DNA from: CAZNOG01 sp964574635
GTDB lineage: Bacteria > Bacteroidota > Bacteroidia > Flavobacteriales_D > Cryomorphaceae
Direction: 5' to 3'
NCBI GenBank assembly: GCA_964574635.1
Contig: CAZNOG010000002.1
Location: forward strand, 124,001 to 188,000
DNA: 64,000 nt
The position numbers and the translations under genes were made by a program. The notes beneath the pieces were generated by a model. That model worked only from the letters and a program-made list of their open reading frames with translations, ran no database searches and was not told where the DNA came from. Within the stretch, counting starts at the first letter, position 1. The number at the start of each line of letters is the position of its first letter. Positions 35,505 to 43,834 of the stretch are shown here, piece by piece.

Positions 35505-36884
35505 TCAGTCGAGCGGTTTGAAATGCGCGGTGAAGTGTCTGAGGAATTTGGCTTCCTTCACGATGCGGTACCCTTTCACCCGGTCTTTGTTCTCCAACAC
35601 TCCCCCGAAAGTTTCGGCCACGTACTCGATGTGGCTCTGCGTGTACACTCGGCGGGGAATGGCGAGCCGCACCAATTCCCGAGGTGCCGGCACCAATTCA
35701 CCATCGGCGTCGTAAGTTCCGAACATCACTGAGCCGATTTCCACGGTACGCACTCCGCCCAAAGTATAGAGTTCGCCCACCAAAGTTTGCCCGGGGTATT
35801 GGTGAGGGGGAATTTGTGGGTATAACCTCTTGGCGTCCACATACACGGCATGACCGCCCGTAGGTCTCACCACGGGTATTCCCATTTCGTGCAGGCGGTC
35901 GCCGAGGAAAGCGGTGCTCTTTATGCGGTATTCCAGATAGTGGGGATCGAAAACCTCCTTCAACCCGATGGCGATGGCTTCCATGTCGCGGCCCGACAAT
36001 CCGCCGTAGGTAGTGAACCCTTCGGTGATGATCAGAAGATTCGTGCACGCATCGGCCAACTCCCGGTCTCGAAGTGACAAAAACCCGCCCATGTTCACCA
36101 ATGCGTCTTTCTTGGCGCTCATGACGGCTCCGTCGGCGAGGTCGAACATTTCCCTCGCAATTTCGGCGTAGGTCTTGTCTGCGTAGCCTTCTTCGTGGTG
36201 TTTCACGAAGTAAGAGTTTTCGGCTATTCGGCAGCAGTCGAGCAAAAAGATGATGCCGTACTTCTTGCAAATGCCGGACACTTCGCGCACGTTTTGCATG
36301 CTCGCGGGCTGCCCGCCGCCGCTGTTGTTGGTCACCGTCATGATTACCGCGGCGATGTTCTCCGCTCCTTTCCCGCCGATGGTGTTTTCCAATTCTTCCA
36401 CGTCCATATTTCCCTTGAAAGGATGGGGATCGGAAGGATCGCTAGCGAGAGGAGTCGGAAGGTCCAGGGCTTGCGCACCGGAAAACTCGATGTTCGCCCG
36501 GGTGGTGTCGAAGTGGGTGTTGCTGAGAAACGTCTTTCCCGGACCGCCGAGATGGCCGTAGATGATGCGCTCCGCGGCACGGCCTTGATGCGTGGGCAGT
36601 ACGTGCTCCATGCCCGTCATTTCACGGATGGCTTCTTCCATGCGAATCCAAGACTCGGAGCCCGCGTACGATTCGTCGCCCCGCATCACGCCGCTCCATT
36701 GGTCCGCGCTCATGGCGGAGGTGCCACTGTCGGTGAGCAAATCGATGATGACGTCGTGGGACTTCAGTAAAAAGGGATTGTAATGAGCGACTTTCAGCAA
36801 ATCGCGCCTTTCTTCGAAAGTGCTCAATCGGATGGGTTCCACGGATTTGATGCGGAACGGTTCTATAATGGTGTGGTGTATCAT
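35505..36884 (-). CDS. tnaA: Tryptophanase (beta-eliminating PLP lyase)
   Basis: 459 residues. The enzyme splits tryptophan to indole, pyruvate and ammonia; the close relative tyrosine phenol-lyase makes phenol from tyrosine. Conserved segments are NPFLLKSHDVIIDLLTDSGT, key part DLLTDSGT, then MRGDESYAGS, PTHQGRAAE, TVTNNSGGGQPASM, and the PLP lysine in AVMSAKKDALVNMGG, with ITEGFTTYGGLSGRDMEA and FTAHFKPLD at the end. Overall pattern favours tryptophanase, but the substrate cannot be fixed from motifs alone. No tnaC-like leader or transporter is visible. Monocistronic, ending at the terminator at 35454. Confidence 0.88.
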   Translation of the reverse strand: MIHHTIIEPFRIKSVEPIRLSTFEERRDLLKVAHYNPFLLKSHDVIIDLLTDSGTSAMSADQWSGVMRGDESYAGSESWIRMEEAIREMTGMEHVLPTHQGRAAERIIYGHLGGPGKTFLSNTHFDTTRANIEFSGAQALDLPTPLASDPSDPHPFKGNMDVEELENTIGGKGAENIAAVIMTVTNNSGGGQPASMQNVREVSGICKKYGIIFLLDCCRIAENSYFVKHHEEGYADKTYAEIAREMFDLADGAVMSAKKDALVNMGGFLSLRDRELADACTNLLIITEGFTTYGGLSGRDMEAIAIGLKEVFDPHYLEYRIKSTAFLGDRLHEMGIPVVRPTGGHAVYVDAKRLYPQIPPHQYPGQTLVGELYTLGGVRTVEIGSVMFGTYDADGELVPAPRELVRLAIPRRVYTQSHIEYVAETFGGVLENKDRVKGYRIVKEAKFLRHFTAHFKPLD

Positions 36885-37377
36885 TGCCTGAAGGAATTAA
36901 GAGGTATGAAACGCACCGCGGAAAGGCCTCCGCAGGGCATTCAAACAAAAAGGAAAGGGGGAAATCAGAGGAAAGGGAATCTGTCCCTGCGCTTCAGGTT
37001 GCGATGGATGCCGGCGGCTTTTATCCGCGAAAGGGCGTAATGGGTGTGTCGTCTAATCACATGGCAAAATTAATGAATCGGCGTCAAAAAGTCCGAATCT
37101 CCCGTCGATGGGATCGGGAAATCCGACCGCACCCACCTGCGCATCGGCCATCGATGGCAAAGAGATAAGGCGTCCGCCTCGTGTCGGTTTCGAAATCGGC
37201 GAGTCCTCACCCACAAAAACCCTCCCAATCCTCCCGTCGCCCACCTCGGAAATCCATAGACCAATGCGCCCAATGCCGCCATTGAACGTAAAAAAATCCG
37301 ATGAAACGGTGAACAAAACCCGCCGATTTTGTGTCTTTGTAATGGATATACCAATAACCAAAAAACCATTTATTGCT
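36885..37377. other. Divergent intergenic region between tryptophanase and a T9SS gene
   Basis: About 490 bases without a convincing gene. It holds an exact copy of the dispersed 14-bp motif at 37208 and, near 37334-37341, TGTCTTTG, one mismatch from the -7 consensus, which probably drives the gene at 37378. A purine-rich stretch lies around 36950-36980. No further structure is seen. Confidence 0.4.
37208..37221 (+). repeat. Dispersed 14-bp motif, copy 4 (exact)
   Basis: CACCCACAAAAACC, preceded by GAGTCCT, similar to the GAGTCA that precedes the minus-strand copies at 22671 and 41519. Confidence 0.7.
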
Positions 37378-39375
37378 ATGAAAAAACGATTTACCCTTCA
37401 TTTCTTGGCTACGATTGCGGCGGCTCTGCTGCTCCTGCCGGCGACGGCACAAGAGCCGTGCGGAGATTTCGCGGCATATTTCGTGAACATTCCCACGGAT
37501 GACCCCGCGAATACTACCCTGTACCGCATAGACCTCGAAAACGACCCGACCATACAATCCGAATTTCTGATCGGACGCCCTGCGCACATCGCCTTGTCGC
37601 CCGACGGTTCGGTGTACGTAGTTACGGTGACCGGCAAGGTGGCCGTGTACAACCCCTCCACGGGAACCATAAGCGACTACCTGTGGATTCACCACGAAGG
37701 AGCCGTGGTGCAGAATACGCCCCAAGCGGCCGTGAATCCGGCGACGGGCGAACTCTACGTAGGATCCGCGGATAACAACGCGGTGTACGTGGTGGATCCC
37801 GCCACCGGCGCGGCCACTCATTATACCGATGTGGAATTGAGCGGCGGCGACTTGTTTTTCGACGCGGATGGGGACTTGTGGACCGTAAACCGATACAATG
37901 ATGAATTCCTCAACCTCAACACGGGCGAGAGCTTCAACCCCGGTTTGGCCAACGTGAACGGAGCGGGATGGATGCCCGACGGAACCATCATCGTCGCCAA
38001 CAGCAACGACACCTTCCTCCAATTCGTCGATCCCGCCACCGGCACCTTGACCGGCGAAGAGCTGGAAATCGGATTGACCATCGGCAACGGCGACATCGCG
38101 ACGGGATGCCTCACTTCACAATCCTTTGAAGGCTGCTACGCCGCCGAGGTGGTTGAATTCGTGCAAGGCACCCAAACCAACGGAAGCCCCGTTGCGGCCG
38201 AACGATCCGACCCCAATACCGCACTGGGAGAACCCGACCGTTCCAACGCCACCGGCGGATTCGTATCCCTCGGTGTGGGAGGACACATCACGCTCGCGTT
38301 CAACGGAGCCGTTTTCGACGGGCCGGGCAACGACATCAAAGTGTGGGAAACCTCCTACTCGGGTGACGATTGCGGAAACGGCGACGACGAATACGCGGAC
38401 GTGGAAGTATCGCAGGACGGAATCAACTATTACCTGGCTGGCTCCATTTGCCGCGACGGGGAAGTGGACATCTCGACCACCGGATTGAATTACATTCTCT
38501 ACGTGCGCATCAGCAATTCAGCGGCCACCTCAACCCCCGACGGGTACGACGTAGACGGCGTGGAAGCGCTCAACGGCTGTGGACCCATTCCGCTGATCGG
38601 AGGTGGCGACTGCTACGCGACGGAAATCGTTTCGTACACCCAAGGCACCCAACTCAGCGGCAGCCCGATCGCGGCGAACCGCACGGATCCCAACCAAGCA
38701 CTGGGTGACCCCGAACGTACCGACGGCAACGTCTTCACCTCATTGGGCTACGGCGGAAGCTTGATCCTCGGTTTCGACGGCTACGTGTACAACGGACCCG
38801 GTGACGACCTGGAAATCGTCGAAACCACTTTCAACCAACCCGACGGATGCAACGACTATCCGGAATTCGCCGACGTGTACGTGTCCCTCGACGGAATCAC
38901 CTGGGACTTCGCCAAGACCGTGTGCAAGGAAGACAACTTCGTCGACATCTCCGACGCGGGTGATTATTCCTTCGTGATGTACGTGAAACTGGTGAACAAC
39001 GATGACCTCAGCACCACTCCCGACGGCTTCGACGTGGACGGTGTAGTGGCTCTGCACAATTGCCCGGAAATCGATGGCGACAGCGTTCCTTTCGGCTCAA
39101 ATAACCCCGTATTGGCCGTCGCCAATTTGAGCGCTTACCCCAATCCTACCGAAGGCGACATCTTAATCACCTTCGACGTGCTCGACGACGTACGCTCCAC
39201 CCTCGAAGTATTCGACATGAGCGGACGCAACATCGGCACTCTCTTCAGCGAAGTGGCGCTTGGCGGACAAGAATACCGCGTGCCCTTCGATGCGCACGAC
39301 TTGCCCTCGGGCGTGTACGTGTACAAACTCACCACCCCCGACGGTGTGATCGTGGAAAAATTCGTAGTGAGGTAA
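37378..39375 (+). CDS. Secreted T9SS cargo protein with propeller-like N-terminus and two tandem homologous domains
   Basis: 665 residues. Signal peptide, then about 240 residues of NHL/propeller-like repeats (YVGSADNNAVYVVDPATGAA-type, key part AVYVVDPATG). Two homologous domains of about 155 residues follow: each begins CYA(A/T)E(I/V)V and (T)QGTQ, continues DPN(T/Q)ALG(E/D)P(D/E)R, (D/N)GPG(D/N)D, EYADVEVS/EFADVYVS and ends TPDG(Y/F)DVDGV(E/V)AL and a Cys. A type A sorting domain closes the protein (AYPNPTEGDILITFDV, GVYVYKLTTPDG, EKFVVR). Probably a surface or secreted structural or binding protein; function unknown. Confidence 0.88.
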   Translation: MKKRFTLHFLATIAAALLLLPATAQEPCGDFAAYFVNIPTDDPANTTLYRIDLENDPTIQSEFLIGRPAHIALSPDGSVYVVTVTGKVAVYNPSTGTISDYLWIHHEGAVVQNTPQAAVNPATGELYVGSADNNAVYVVDPATGAATHYTDVELSGGDLFFDADGDLWTVNRYNDEFLNLNTGESFNPGLANVNGAGWMPDGTIIVANSNDTFLQFVDPATGTLTGEELEIGLTIGNGDIATGCLTSQSFEGCYAAEVVEFVQGTQTNGSPVAAERSDPNTALGEPDRSNATGGFVSLGVGGHITLAFNGAVFDGPGNDIKVWETSYSGDDCGNGDDEYADVEVSQDGINYYLAGSICRDGEVDISTTGLNYILYVRISNSAATSTPDGYDVDGVEALNGCGPIPLIGGGDCYATEIVSYTQGTQLSGSPIAANRTDPNQALGDPERTDGNVFTSLGYGGSLILGFDGYVYNGPGDDLEIVETTFNQPDGCNDYPEFADVYVSLDGITWDFAKTVCKEDNFVDISDAGDYSFVMYVKLVNNDDLSTTPDGFDVDGVVALHNCPEIDGDSVPFGSNNPVLAVANLSAYPNPTEGDILITFDVLDDVRSTLEVFDMSGRNIGTLFSEVALGGQEYRVPFDAHDLPSGVYVYKLTTPDGVIVEKFVVR

Positions 39376-39397
39376 TTCCACGTTTTAATTTACCCAT

Positions 39398-39426
39398 GGA
39401 AAGCCCCGCCACGAGCGGGGCTTTCC
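39398..39426 (+). terminator. Rho-independent terminator
   Basis: GGAAAGCCCCGC (39398-39409) pairs with GCGGGGCTTTCC (39415-39426) around loop CACGA, followed by CGTTTT. It ends the T9SS gene at 37378. Confidence 0.88.
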
Positions 39427-39580
39427 CGTTTTAGTCCCGCCGTCGAAGGCGGTCGAAAATGCTGTCGGAATAGGTCGTGTGACCGCAGGAAACCGAAAGT
39501 AATTCGCCCCTTGGACGGGGGTGAAAAAAAAAATATTCACCCGCGCCGAGATCATCGGCGCATGAACCTTCGGAAATGCG

Positions 39581-39588
39581 TACTTTTG
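39581..39588 (+). promoter_or_regulatory. -7 promoter box of typA
   Basis: TACTTTTG matches TAnnTTTG; its last base is 27 nt before the typA ATG. Confidence 0.55.
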
Positions 39589-39615
39589 CACCCCTGTTTT
39601 TTTGACCCCCAAAAG

Positions 39616-41439
39616 ATGCCCCAAACCCAGTCCAACAACCACATCCGCAACATCGCCATCATCGCACACGTCGACCATGGCAAAACCACAATGGTAGACG
39701 CCCTGATCCACGAAGGCCGGGTATTCGGCGAACACGAAAAGCCGGGTGAACTTATCATGGACAACAACGCCTTGGAGCGCGAGCGGGGCATCACCATCGT
39801 ATCGAAAAACGTGGCCGTGCGCTACGGAGATCACAAGATCAACATCATCGACACTCCCGGCCACAGCGATTTCGGGGGAGAAGTGGAGCGCGTGCTCAAC
39901 ATGGCCGACGGCGTGTTGTTGCTCGTAGATGCCTTCGAAGGCCCCATGCCCCAAACGCGTTTCGTACTCGAGAAGGCCATCGCCCTCAACCTCAAACCCA
40001 TCGTGGTAATCAACAAGGTGGACAAAAAGAACTGCGCGCCGGAGGAAGTGCACGAGGCCGTTTTCGAGCTCATGTTCAACTTGGGCGCGTCGGAAGACCA
40101 GCTCGACTTCCCGGTGTTGTACGGCTCGGCGAAGCAGGGCTGGATGAGCGACGATTGGCGCAAACCCACCGAATCCATCACTCCCCTGATGGAAGCCATC
40201 ATCACCCACATTCCCCCGCCCGAAATCCGCACCGGCAGCTTGCAGATGCTGATCACGAGCTTGGAGTACTCTCCGTACGTGGGTCGCATCGCCATCGGGA
40301 GGATAACGCGGGGCGGCATCGCATCGGGCGATCGCGTGGCGCTGGTCAAGCGCGACGGAAGGGTGACCAAATCGAAAATCAAAGAACTCTACGTTTTCGA
40401 CGGGCTGCAGAAGACCAAAGCGGAAAGGACTGAAGCGGGCGACATCTGCGCCGTGGTCGGATTGGACGATTTCGAAATCGGCGACACCATCGCCGACGCG
40501 GACAATCCCGAGGCGCTGCCTCCCATCTCCATCGACGAGCCCACGATGAGCATGGTCTTCACCATCAACGACTCCCCCTTCTTCGGAAAAGAGGGAAAAT
40601 TCGTCACCTCCCGCCATTTGAAAGAGCGCTTGGAGGCGGAGTTGGAGAAAAATCTCGCTTTAAGGGTAGAGCCCACCGGCAGCGGAGATTCGTTCAACGT
40701 GTTCGGCCGGGGTGTGCTCCACCTTGCGGTGTTGGTCGAAACCATGCGCCGTGAGGGGTATGAGTTGCAAATCGGTCAGCCCAAAGTCATCAGCAAAACC
40801 ATCGACGGGGTGAAGCACGAGCCCGTGGAAGAATTGCGCATCGACATACCGGAAAACTTTTCCGGCAAGGCCATAGAAACCGTCACGCTTCGCAAAGGGG
40901 AATTGCTTGGTATGACCACCAAAGGCGACCGCGCCTTGCTCGAATTCAAAGTGCCTTCCCGGGGCATCATCGGTTTGAGAAACCACATGATGACCGTATC
41001 GGCGGGCGAAGCCGTGGTTTCACACCGCTTCATCGGGTTCGAGCCTTTCAAGGGTGAAATCCCCGGCCGCGTAAACGGTTCGCTGATCAGCATGGAAAAC
41101 GGCAAGGCCATCCCCTACTCGCTGAACAACCTTCAAGACCGGGGAAAATTCTTCGTCGAAGCCAACGAAGACGTGTACGAGGGCCAAGTAATCGGTGAAA
41201 ACTCCCGTCCCTCGGACCTCACCGTAAACGTGACGAAAACGAAAAAGCTGTCGAACATGCGCAGCGCCGGCGCCGACGAAAAGATGCGGATCGCGCCCCC
41301 CATCAAGTTTTCCCTGGAAGAAGCCCTGGAGTACATCCAAGAAGACGAGTACGTGGAAGTCACTCCAAAAAGCCTCCGCCTGCGCAAAATCCACCTCAAA
41401 GAACACGAGAGAAAGAAGTACGCCAACGCCGCGAAGTAA
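39616..41439 (+). CDS. typA: Translational GTPase TypA/BipA
   Basis: 607-residue ribosome-associated GTPase with roles in 50S assembly and stress adaptation. G1 is AHVDHGKTTMV near the N-terminus, then RGITIVSKNVAV (switch I), DTPGHSDFGGEVER (G3) and NKVDKKNC (G4); the C-terminal half has the EF-G-like domains III and V and the TypA-specific domain (VPSRGIIGLRNHMMT, GRVNGSLISMENGKAIPY, EDEYVEVTPKSLRLRKIHL by key parts EYVEVTP and LRLRK). The ATG at 39616 starts directly before the G domain. Confidence 0.97.
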   Translation: MPQTQSNNHIRNIAIIAHVDHGKTTMVDALIHEGRVFGEHEKPGELIMDNNALERERGITIVSKNVAVRYGDHKINIIDTPGHSDFGGEVERVLNMADGVLLLVDAFEGPMPQTRFVLEKAIALNLKPIVVINKVDKKNCAPEEVHEAVFELMFNLGASEDQLDFPVLYGSAKQGWMSDDWRKPTESITPLMEAIITHIPPPEIRTGSLQMLITSLEYSPYVGRIAIGRITRGGIASGDRVALVKRDGRVTKSKIKELYVFDGLQKTKAERTEAGDICAVVGLDDFEIGDTIADADNPEALPPISIDEPTMSMVFTINDSPFFGKEGKFVTSRHLKERLEAELEKNLALRVEPTGSGDSFNVFGRGVLHLAVLVETMRREGYELQIGQPKVISKTIDGVKHEPVEELRIDIPENFSGKAIETVTLRKGELLGMTTKGDRALLEFKVPSRGIIGLRNHMMTVSAGEAVVSHRFIGFEPFKGEIPGRVNGSLISMENGKAIPYSLNNLQDRGKFFVEANEDVYEGQVIGENSRPSDLTVNVTKTKKLSNMRSAGADEKMRIAPPIKFSLEEALEYIQEDEYVEVTPKSLRLRKIHLKEHERKKYANAAK

Positions 41440-41518
41440 GGCCGGATCCTCTTCGAAATCCGGGGTTCATCCGACCCTTTACGTGCACCGCTCCCACCGA
41501 AAACGCGCAGGGTTTTTG

Positions 41519-41532
41519 GGTTTTCGTGGGTG
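41519..41532 (-). repeat. Dispersed 14-bp motif, one-mismatch copy
   Basis: On the minus strand CACCCACGAAAACC, preceded by GAGTCA as at 22671. It lies in the gap after typA; the stretch 41440-41838 holds no other recognisable feature apart from a doubtful 41-codon frame at 41691. Confidence 0.5.
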
Positions 41533-41838
41533 TGACTCTCCATTTCCCATCGTCTTGTCGGCGGCCCTGTGAGAACCGCCTCGGCCACGGTGCTTCATTG
41601 AAATCCCAACCGGCCGAAAAAACGCGTTCCCGCTTGGCGAAATCTATTTTACACGAAAAAATCACCGTTAGGAATCCCAATTGGAAGTCAATGGAAATTC
41701 CCGAAACGTGTTTATCCATCGGCGATTTCATCGCATTACTTTGTGGAAATCCGAGTTTAGTCGATAAACAGGACAAAACTATCCTTGTTGCGATTGCAAT
41801 AGTGGGAATATTGTAATCGCGAGAGAGGGGGTTTTCAC

Positions 41839-41869
41839 TTGCGCCCCCTTTTCGAAGGCCGTAAATTTG
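41839..41869 (+). promoter_or_regulatory. Strong promoter of a structured RNA
   Basis: TTG at 41839-41841 and TAAATTTG at 41862-41869 are 20 bases apart and match both the -33 and -7 elements of Bacteroidota promoters. Predicted transcription start near 41874-41876. Confidence 0.6.
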
Positions 41870-41873
41870 TATC

Positions 41874-42037
41874 GTATTTCCCCAGTGGAAGTACAGCGAG
41901 GTTTTGGTTAGCCTGCCGGTTACCGCGAGGTGACCGGCGACCGCAAGCAGAGTCCGATCTTTAATGGTTGTTTTAGATTGATTGGTTATCGATTCTTTGA
42001 ATCGTTTTCATCGAGGACTCGCTTGCGGTTTTTTTAT
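41874..42037 (+). ncRNA. Predicted structured RNA: independent small RNA or terminating leader of the downstream symporter gene
   Basis: About 160 nt with three well-formed elements. (1) GCCGGTTACC (41915-41924) and GGTGACCGGC (41929-41938) make a 10-bp stem, one G-U pair, capped by the GNRA tetraloop GCGA. (2) ACCGCAAGC-A-GAGTCC (41940-41955) pairs with GGACTCGCTTGCGGT (42015-42029) in a 15-bp stem with one bulged A, followed by TTTTTTT, an intrinsic terminator. (3) CGATTC/GAATCG (41990-42004) forms a hairpin inside that long loop. No coding frame is evident. It ends about 30 bases before a sodium symporter gene. It does not fit any RNA family I can recall. Confidence 0.65.
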
Positions 42038-42067
42038 TTCCATCTTTGGGGCGCATAAACCACTCTT

Positions 42068-42994
42068 TTGGCGCCAACACACATCGACGACATATCCATC
42101 GTTTTTTCCGACGGCAGCCTATTGGTTCTCAACCTGTGTTTGGGCTTCATTATGTTCGGCGTGGCGCTGGGCATAGACACCTCCGATTTTGCAGCCGTGG
42201 GCAAAGCACCACGGGCGGTGACAGCAGGAGCGTTGTCGCAATTTCTTTTGCTTCCGGCCATTACGGCCGCCATCGTTTTCATTGCGCGCCCTCATCCGGC
42301 CATCGCGTTGGGAATGATATTGGTCGCGGCGTGCCCCGGCGGCAACATTTCCAATTTCATCTCTTCCTTGGCGCGGGCCGACGTGGCGTTGTCCGTCAGC
42401 CTCACGGCCATTTCCACGGTCGTCAGTCCACTGATCACCCCATTGAATTTCGAATTTTGGTCGGGACTCTTTCCCGAATTGCAGGCCTTTCGGCAGCAAT
42501 TTGAGTTGAGTTTTACCGACATGCTCCGCACCGTGTTGTTGCTCCTGCTGTTGCCCCTCGCCCTCGGCATGTGGTTCAAAAAGAAACGTCCGAATACGGC
42601 CAAGCGCATGGAAAAGCACATCCGCTACTTGAGCATCCTCATCTTGATAGGATTTATCGTGGTGGCGCTGATGAACAACCTCGAGGCTTTTTACGAATAC
42701 CTCTACGTGGCTTTTTTCTTGGTATTGGTGCACAACGCCGCCGCCTTCGCCACGGGATATTTCACCGGGCGGGCCATGAAGCTCAGCGTGGCCGTAAGGC
42801 GAACGCTCACCATCGAAACGGGAATTCAAAATTCCGGTTTGGCGCTGATCATCATTTTCAATTTTTTCGGCGGGAACGGAGGAATGGCCATCATCGCCGC
42901 GTGGTGGGGAATCTGGCATATCGGGGCCGGCCTCGTACTCGCTTATGCCTTTCAAGCGTCGGATTCCTTGGCGACCAAGGTCGCCAAACATTGA
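42068..42994 (+). CDS. Bile acid:sodium symporter (BASS) family transporter
   Basis: 308-residue polytopic membrane protein with nine or ten hydrophobic helices. Family signatures are FIMFGVALGI, ACPGGNISNFISSLARAD (the sodium-site GN-S region), ALSVSLTAISTVVSPL with the crossover helix, and ETGIQNSGLALII. Members carry organic anions such as bile acids, pantothenate, pyrimidine precursors or methionine-derived keto acids; the substrate here is not known. An in-frame stop at 42056 leaves TTG at 42068 as the only start that keeps the conserved N-terminus. The gene lies directly downstream of the structured RNA, which may control it; CATCTTTG around 42041-42048 could be its own promoter. Confidence 0.9.
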   Translation: MAPTHIDDISIVFSDGSLLVLNLCLGFIMFGVALGIDTSDFAAVGKAPRAVTAGALSQFLLLPAITAAIVFIARPHPAIALGMILVAACPGGNISNFISSLARADVALSVSLTAISTVVSPLITPLNFEFWSGLFPELQAFRQQFELSFTDMLRTVLLLLLLPLALGMWFKKKRPNTAKRMEKHIRYLSILILIGFIVVALMNNLEAFYEYLYVAFFLVLVHNAAAFATGYFTGRAMKLSVAVRRTLTIETGIQNSGLALIIIFNFFGGNGGMAIIAAWWGIWHIGAGLVLAYAFQASDSLATKVAKH

Positions 42995-43018
42995 GGGATC
43001 GGATTTTCGGCCGGTGGA

Positions 43019-43387
43019 TCAGCCCACGTAATCCTTTTTTTCGACCAGGGTGATGTAAGCCCCTTCCATGTCGAGGTAGCCCTGATCGTAGCAAAACTTG
43101 TACATCCGACCTCTCACCGTTTGATACGTGTTGGTGTGGTAGGTGAAATCGAATCCCGCGCGCTGCAATTCTTCCCTGCGCACGCGCTCGATGCCGTTCA
43201 CATTCAATTCACGGAGGATTTTCCTGTTTTTTCTCAAGATGGAATTCACTCTTCGGATCTCCTCCGAGGCAATGGCGTTCCGCCTATTGTTGTAGGCACT
43301 TCGGCACGCTCCCGAGCAGAACTTCGCATCCGCACGGCCGTGAAACGACTGCCCGCATTCCAAACATATTTTGCCCGTCTTCGACAC
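43019..43387 (-). CDS. Small zinc-ribbon conserved hypothetical protein
   Basis: 122 residues. The N-terminus has a four-cysteine zinc-ribbon (CLEC...FCSGACRSAYNN), followed by a basic helical region (NSILRKNRKILRELN) and a C-terminal FTYHTNTYQTVRGRMYKFCYDQGYL, key part KFCYDQGYL. This pattern is widespread in Flavobacteriia as an uncharacterised protein. GTG at 43387 gives MSKTGKICLECG, matching family N-termini, and follows TATCTTTC, one mismatch from the promoter box; another GTG at 43429 is less likely. Nucleic-acid binding is plausible but unproven. Confidence 0.78.
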   Translation of the reverse strand: MSKTGKICLECGQSFHGRADAKFCSGACRSAYNNRRNAIASEEIRRVNSILRKNRKILRELNVNGIERVRREELQRAGFDFTYHTNTYQTVRGRMYKFCYDQGYLDMEGAYITLVEKKDYVG

Positions 43388-43689
43388 AAGTAACCAGAAA
43401 GATAGTAAAACATTCAACCTTTCCACCACCCGGCGGTCGATACCGATGCCGGTATGGACATTCGCATTTCCGAAACGTCGCCGGGGATTCTAATCACCCG
43501 AGTCACGAAGAAACTTCGAAAGCCGATTTTCGGTGGTGGTATCCAACCCACAAAAATCCTAAAAAAATTCCAAATGAGTCTCCTAGGGAACCTACCCGCA
43601 TCCCGGAGTACCCACTTGCGCTTTGAAAGGCCGAGAAGCGGTGCATCCATGAGGGGAATTCGTATATTCGCAGCAGAAATCCTAAGGAT
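43388..43689. other. Divergent intergenic region
   Basis: Contains the presumed promoters of the zinc-ribbon gene (minus) and the small membrane peptide gene (TATATTCG at 43663-43670, plus). A weak relative of the dispersed motif, AACCCACAAAAATCC, lies near 43547. No gene is seen. Confidence 0.35.
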
Positions 43690-43800
43690 ATGCTTGAGAA
43701 GAAAAACAAGGAATTGGAACCGGAAATCGCCGGACCCGTTGTATTTGCGCTGTTTCTCCTGGCCGTGGTGGTCCTTCTGATTTGGATGGCATCCCGCTGA
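43690..43800 (+). CDS. Putative 36-residue single-pass membrane peptide
   Basis: A short frame from ATG 43690 to TGA 43798 encodes MLEKKNKELEPEIAG, then a hydrophobic helix PVVFALFLLAVVVLLIWMA and SR. Support: a compact charged N-terminus, one strong transmembrane helix of normal length, a near-consensus promoter box (TATATTCG) about 20 nt upstream, and position in an otherwise empty gap just before the convergent ung gene. The family is unknown. It may be a component of a larger membrane complex, but nothing shows which. Confidence 0.55.
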   Translation: MLEKKNKELEPEIAGPVVFALFLLAVVVLLIWMASR

Positions 43801-43834
43801 TCGCCCGGTGCGCGCTGCATCCGAATGATTTCCC

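Noticed and set aside
36960..37045. Possible fifth copy of the structured repeat, from GGATGCCGGCGG near 37007.
   Set aside because: Only a short part of the 3' edge is similar; no complementary stem or 5' edge could be found.
41691..41816. A 41-codon plus-strand frame with a hydrophobic end, in the gap after typA.
   Set aside because: No clear promoter, no recognisable family and short length; not enough to call a gene.
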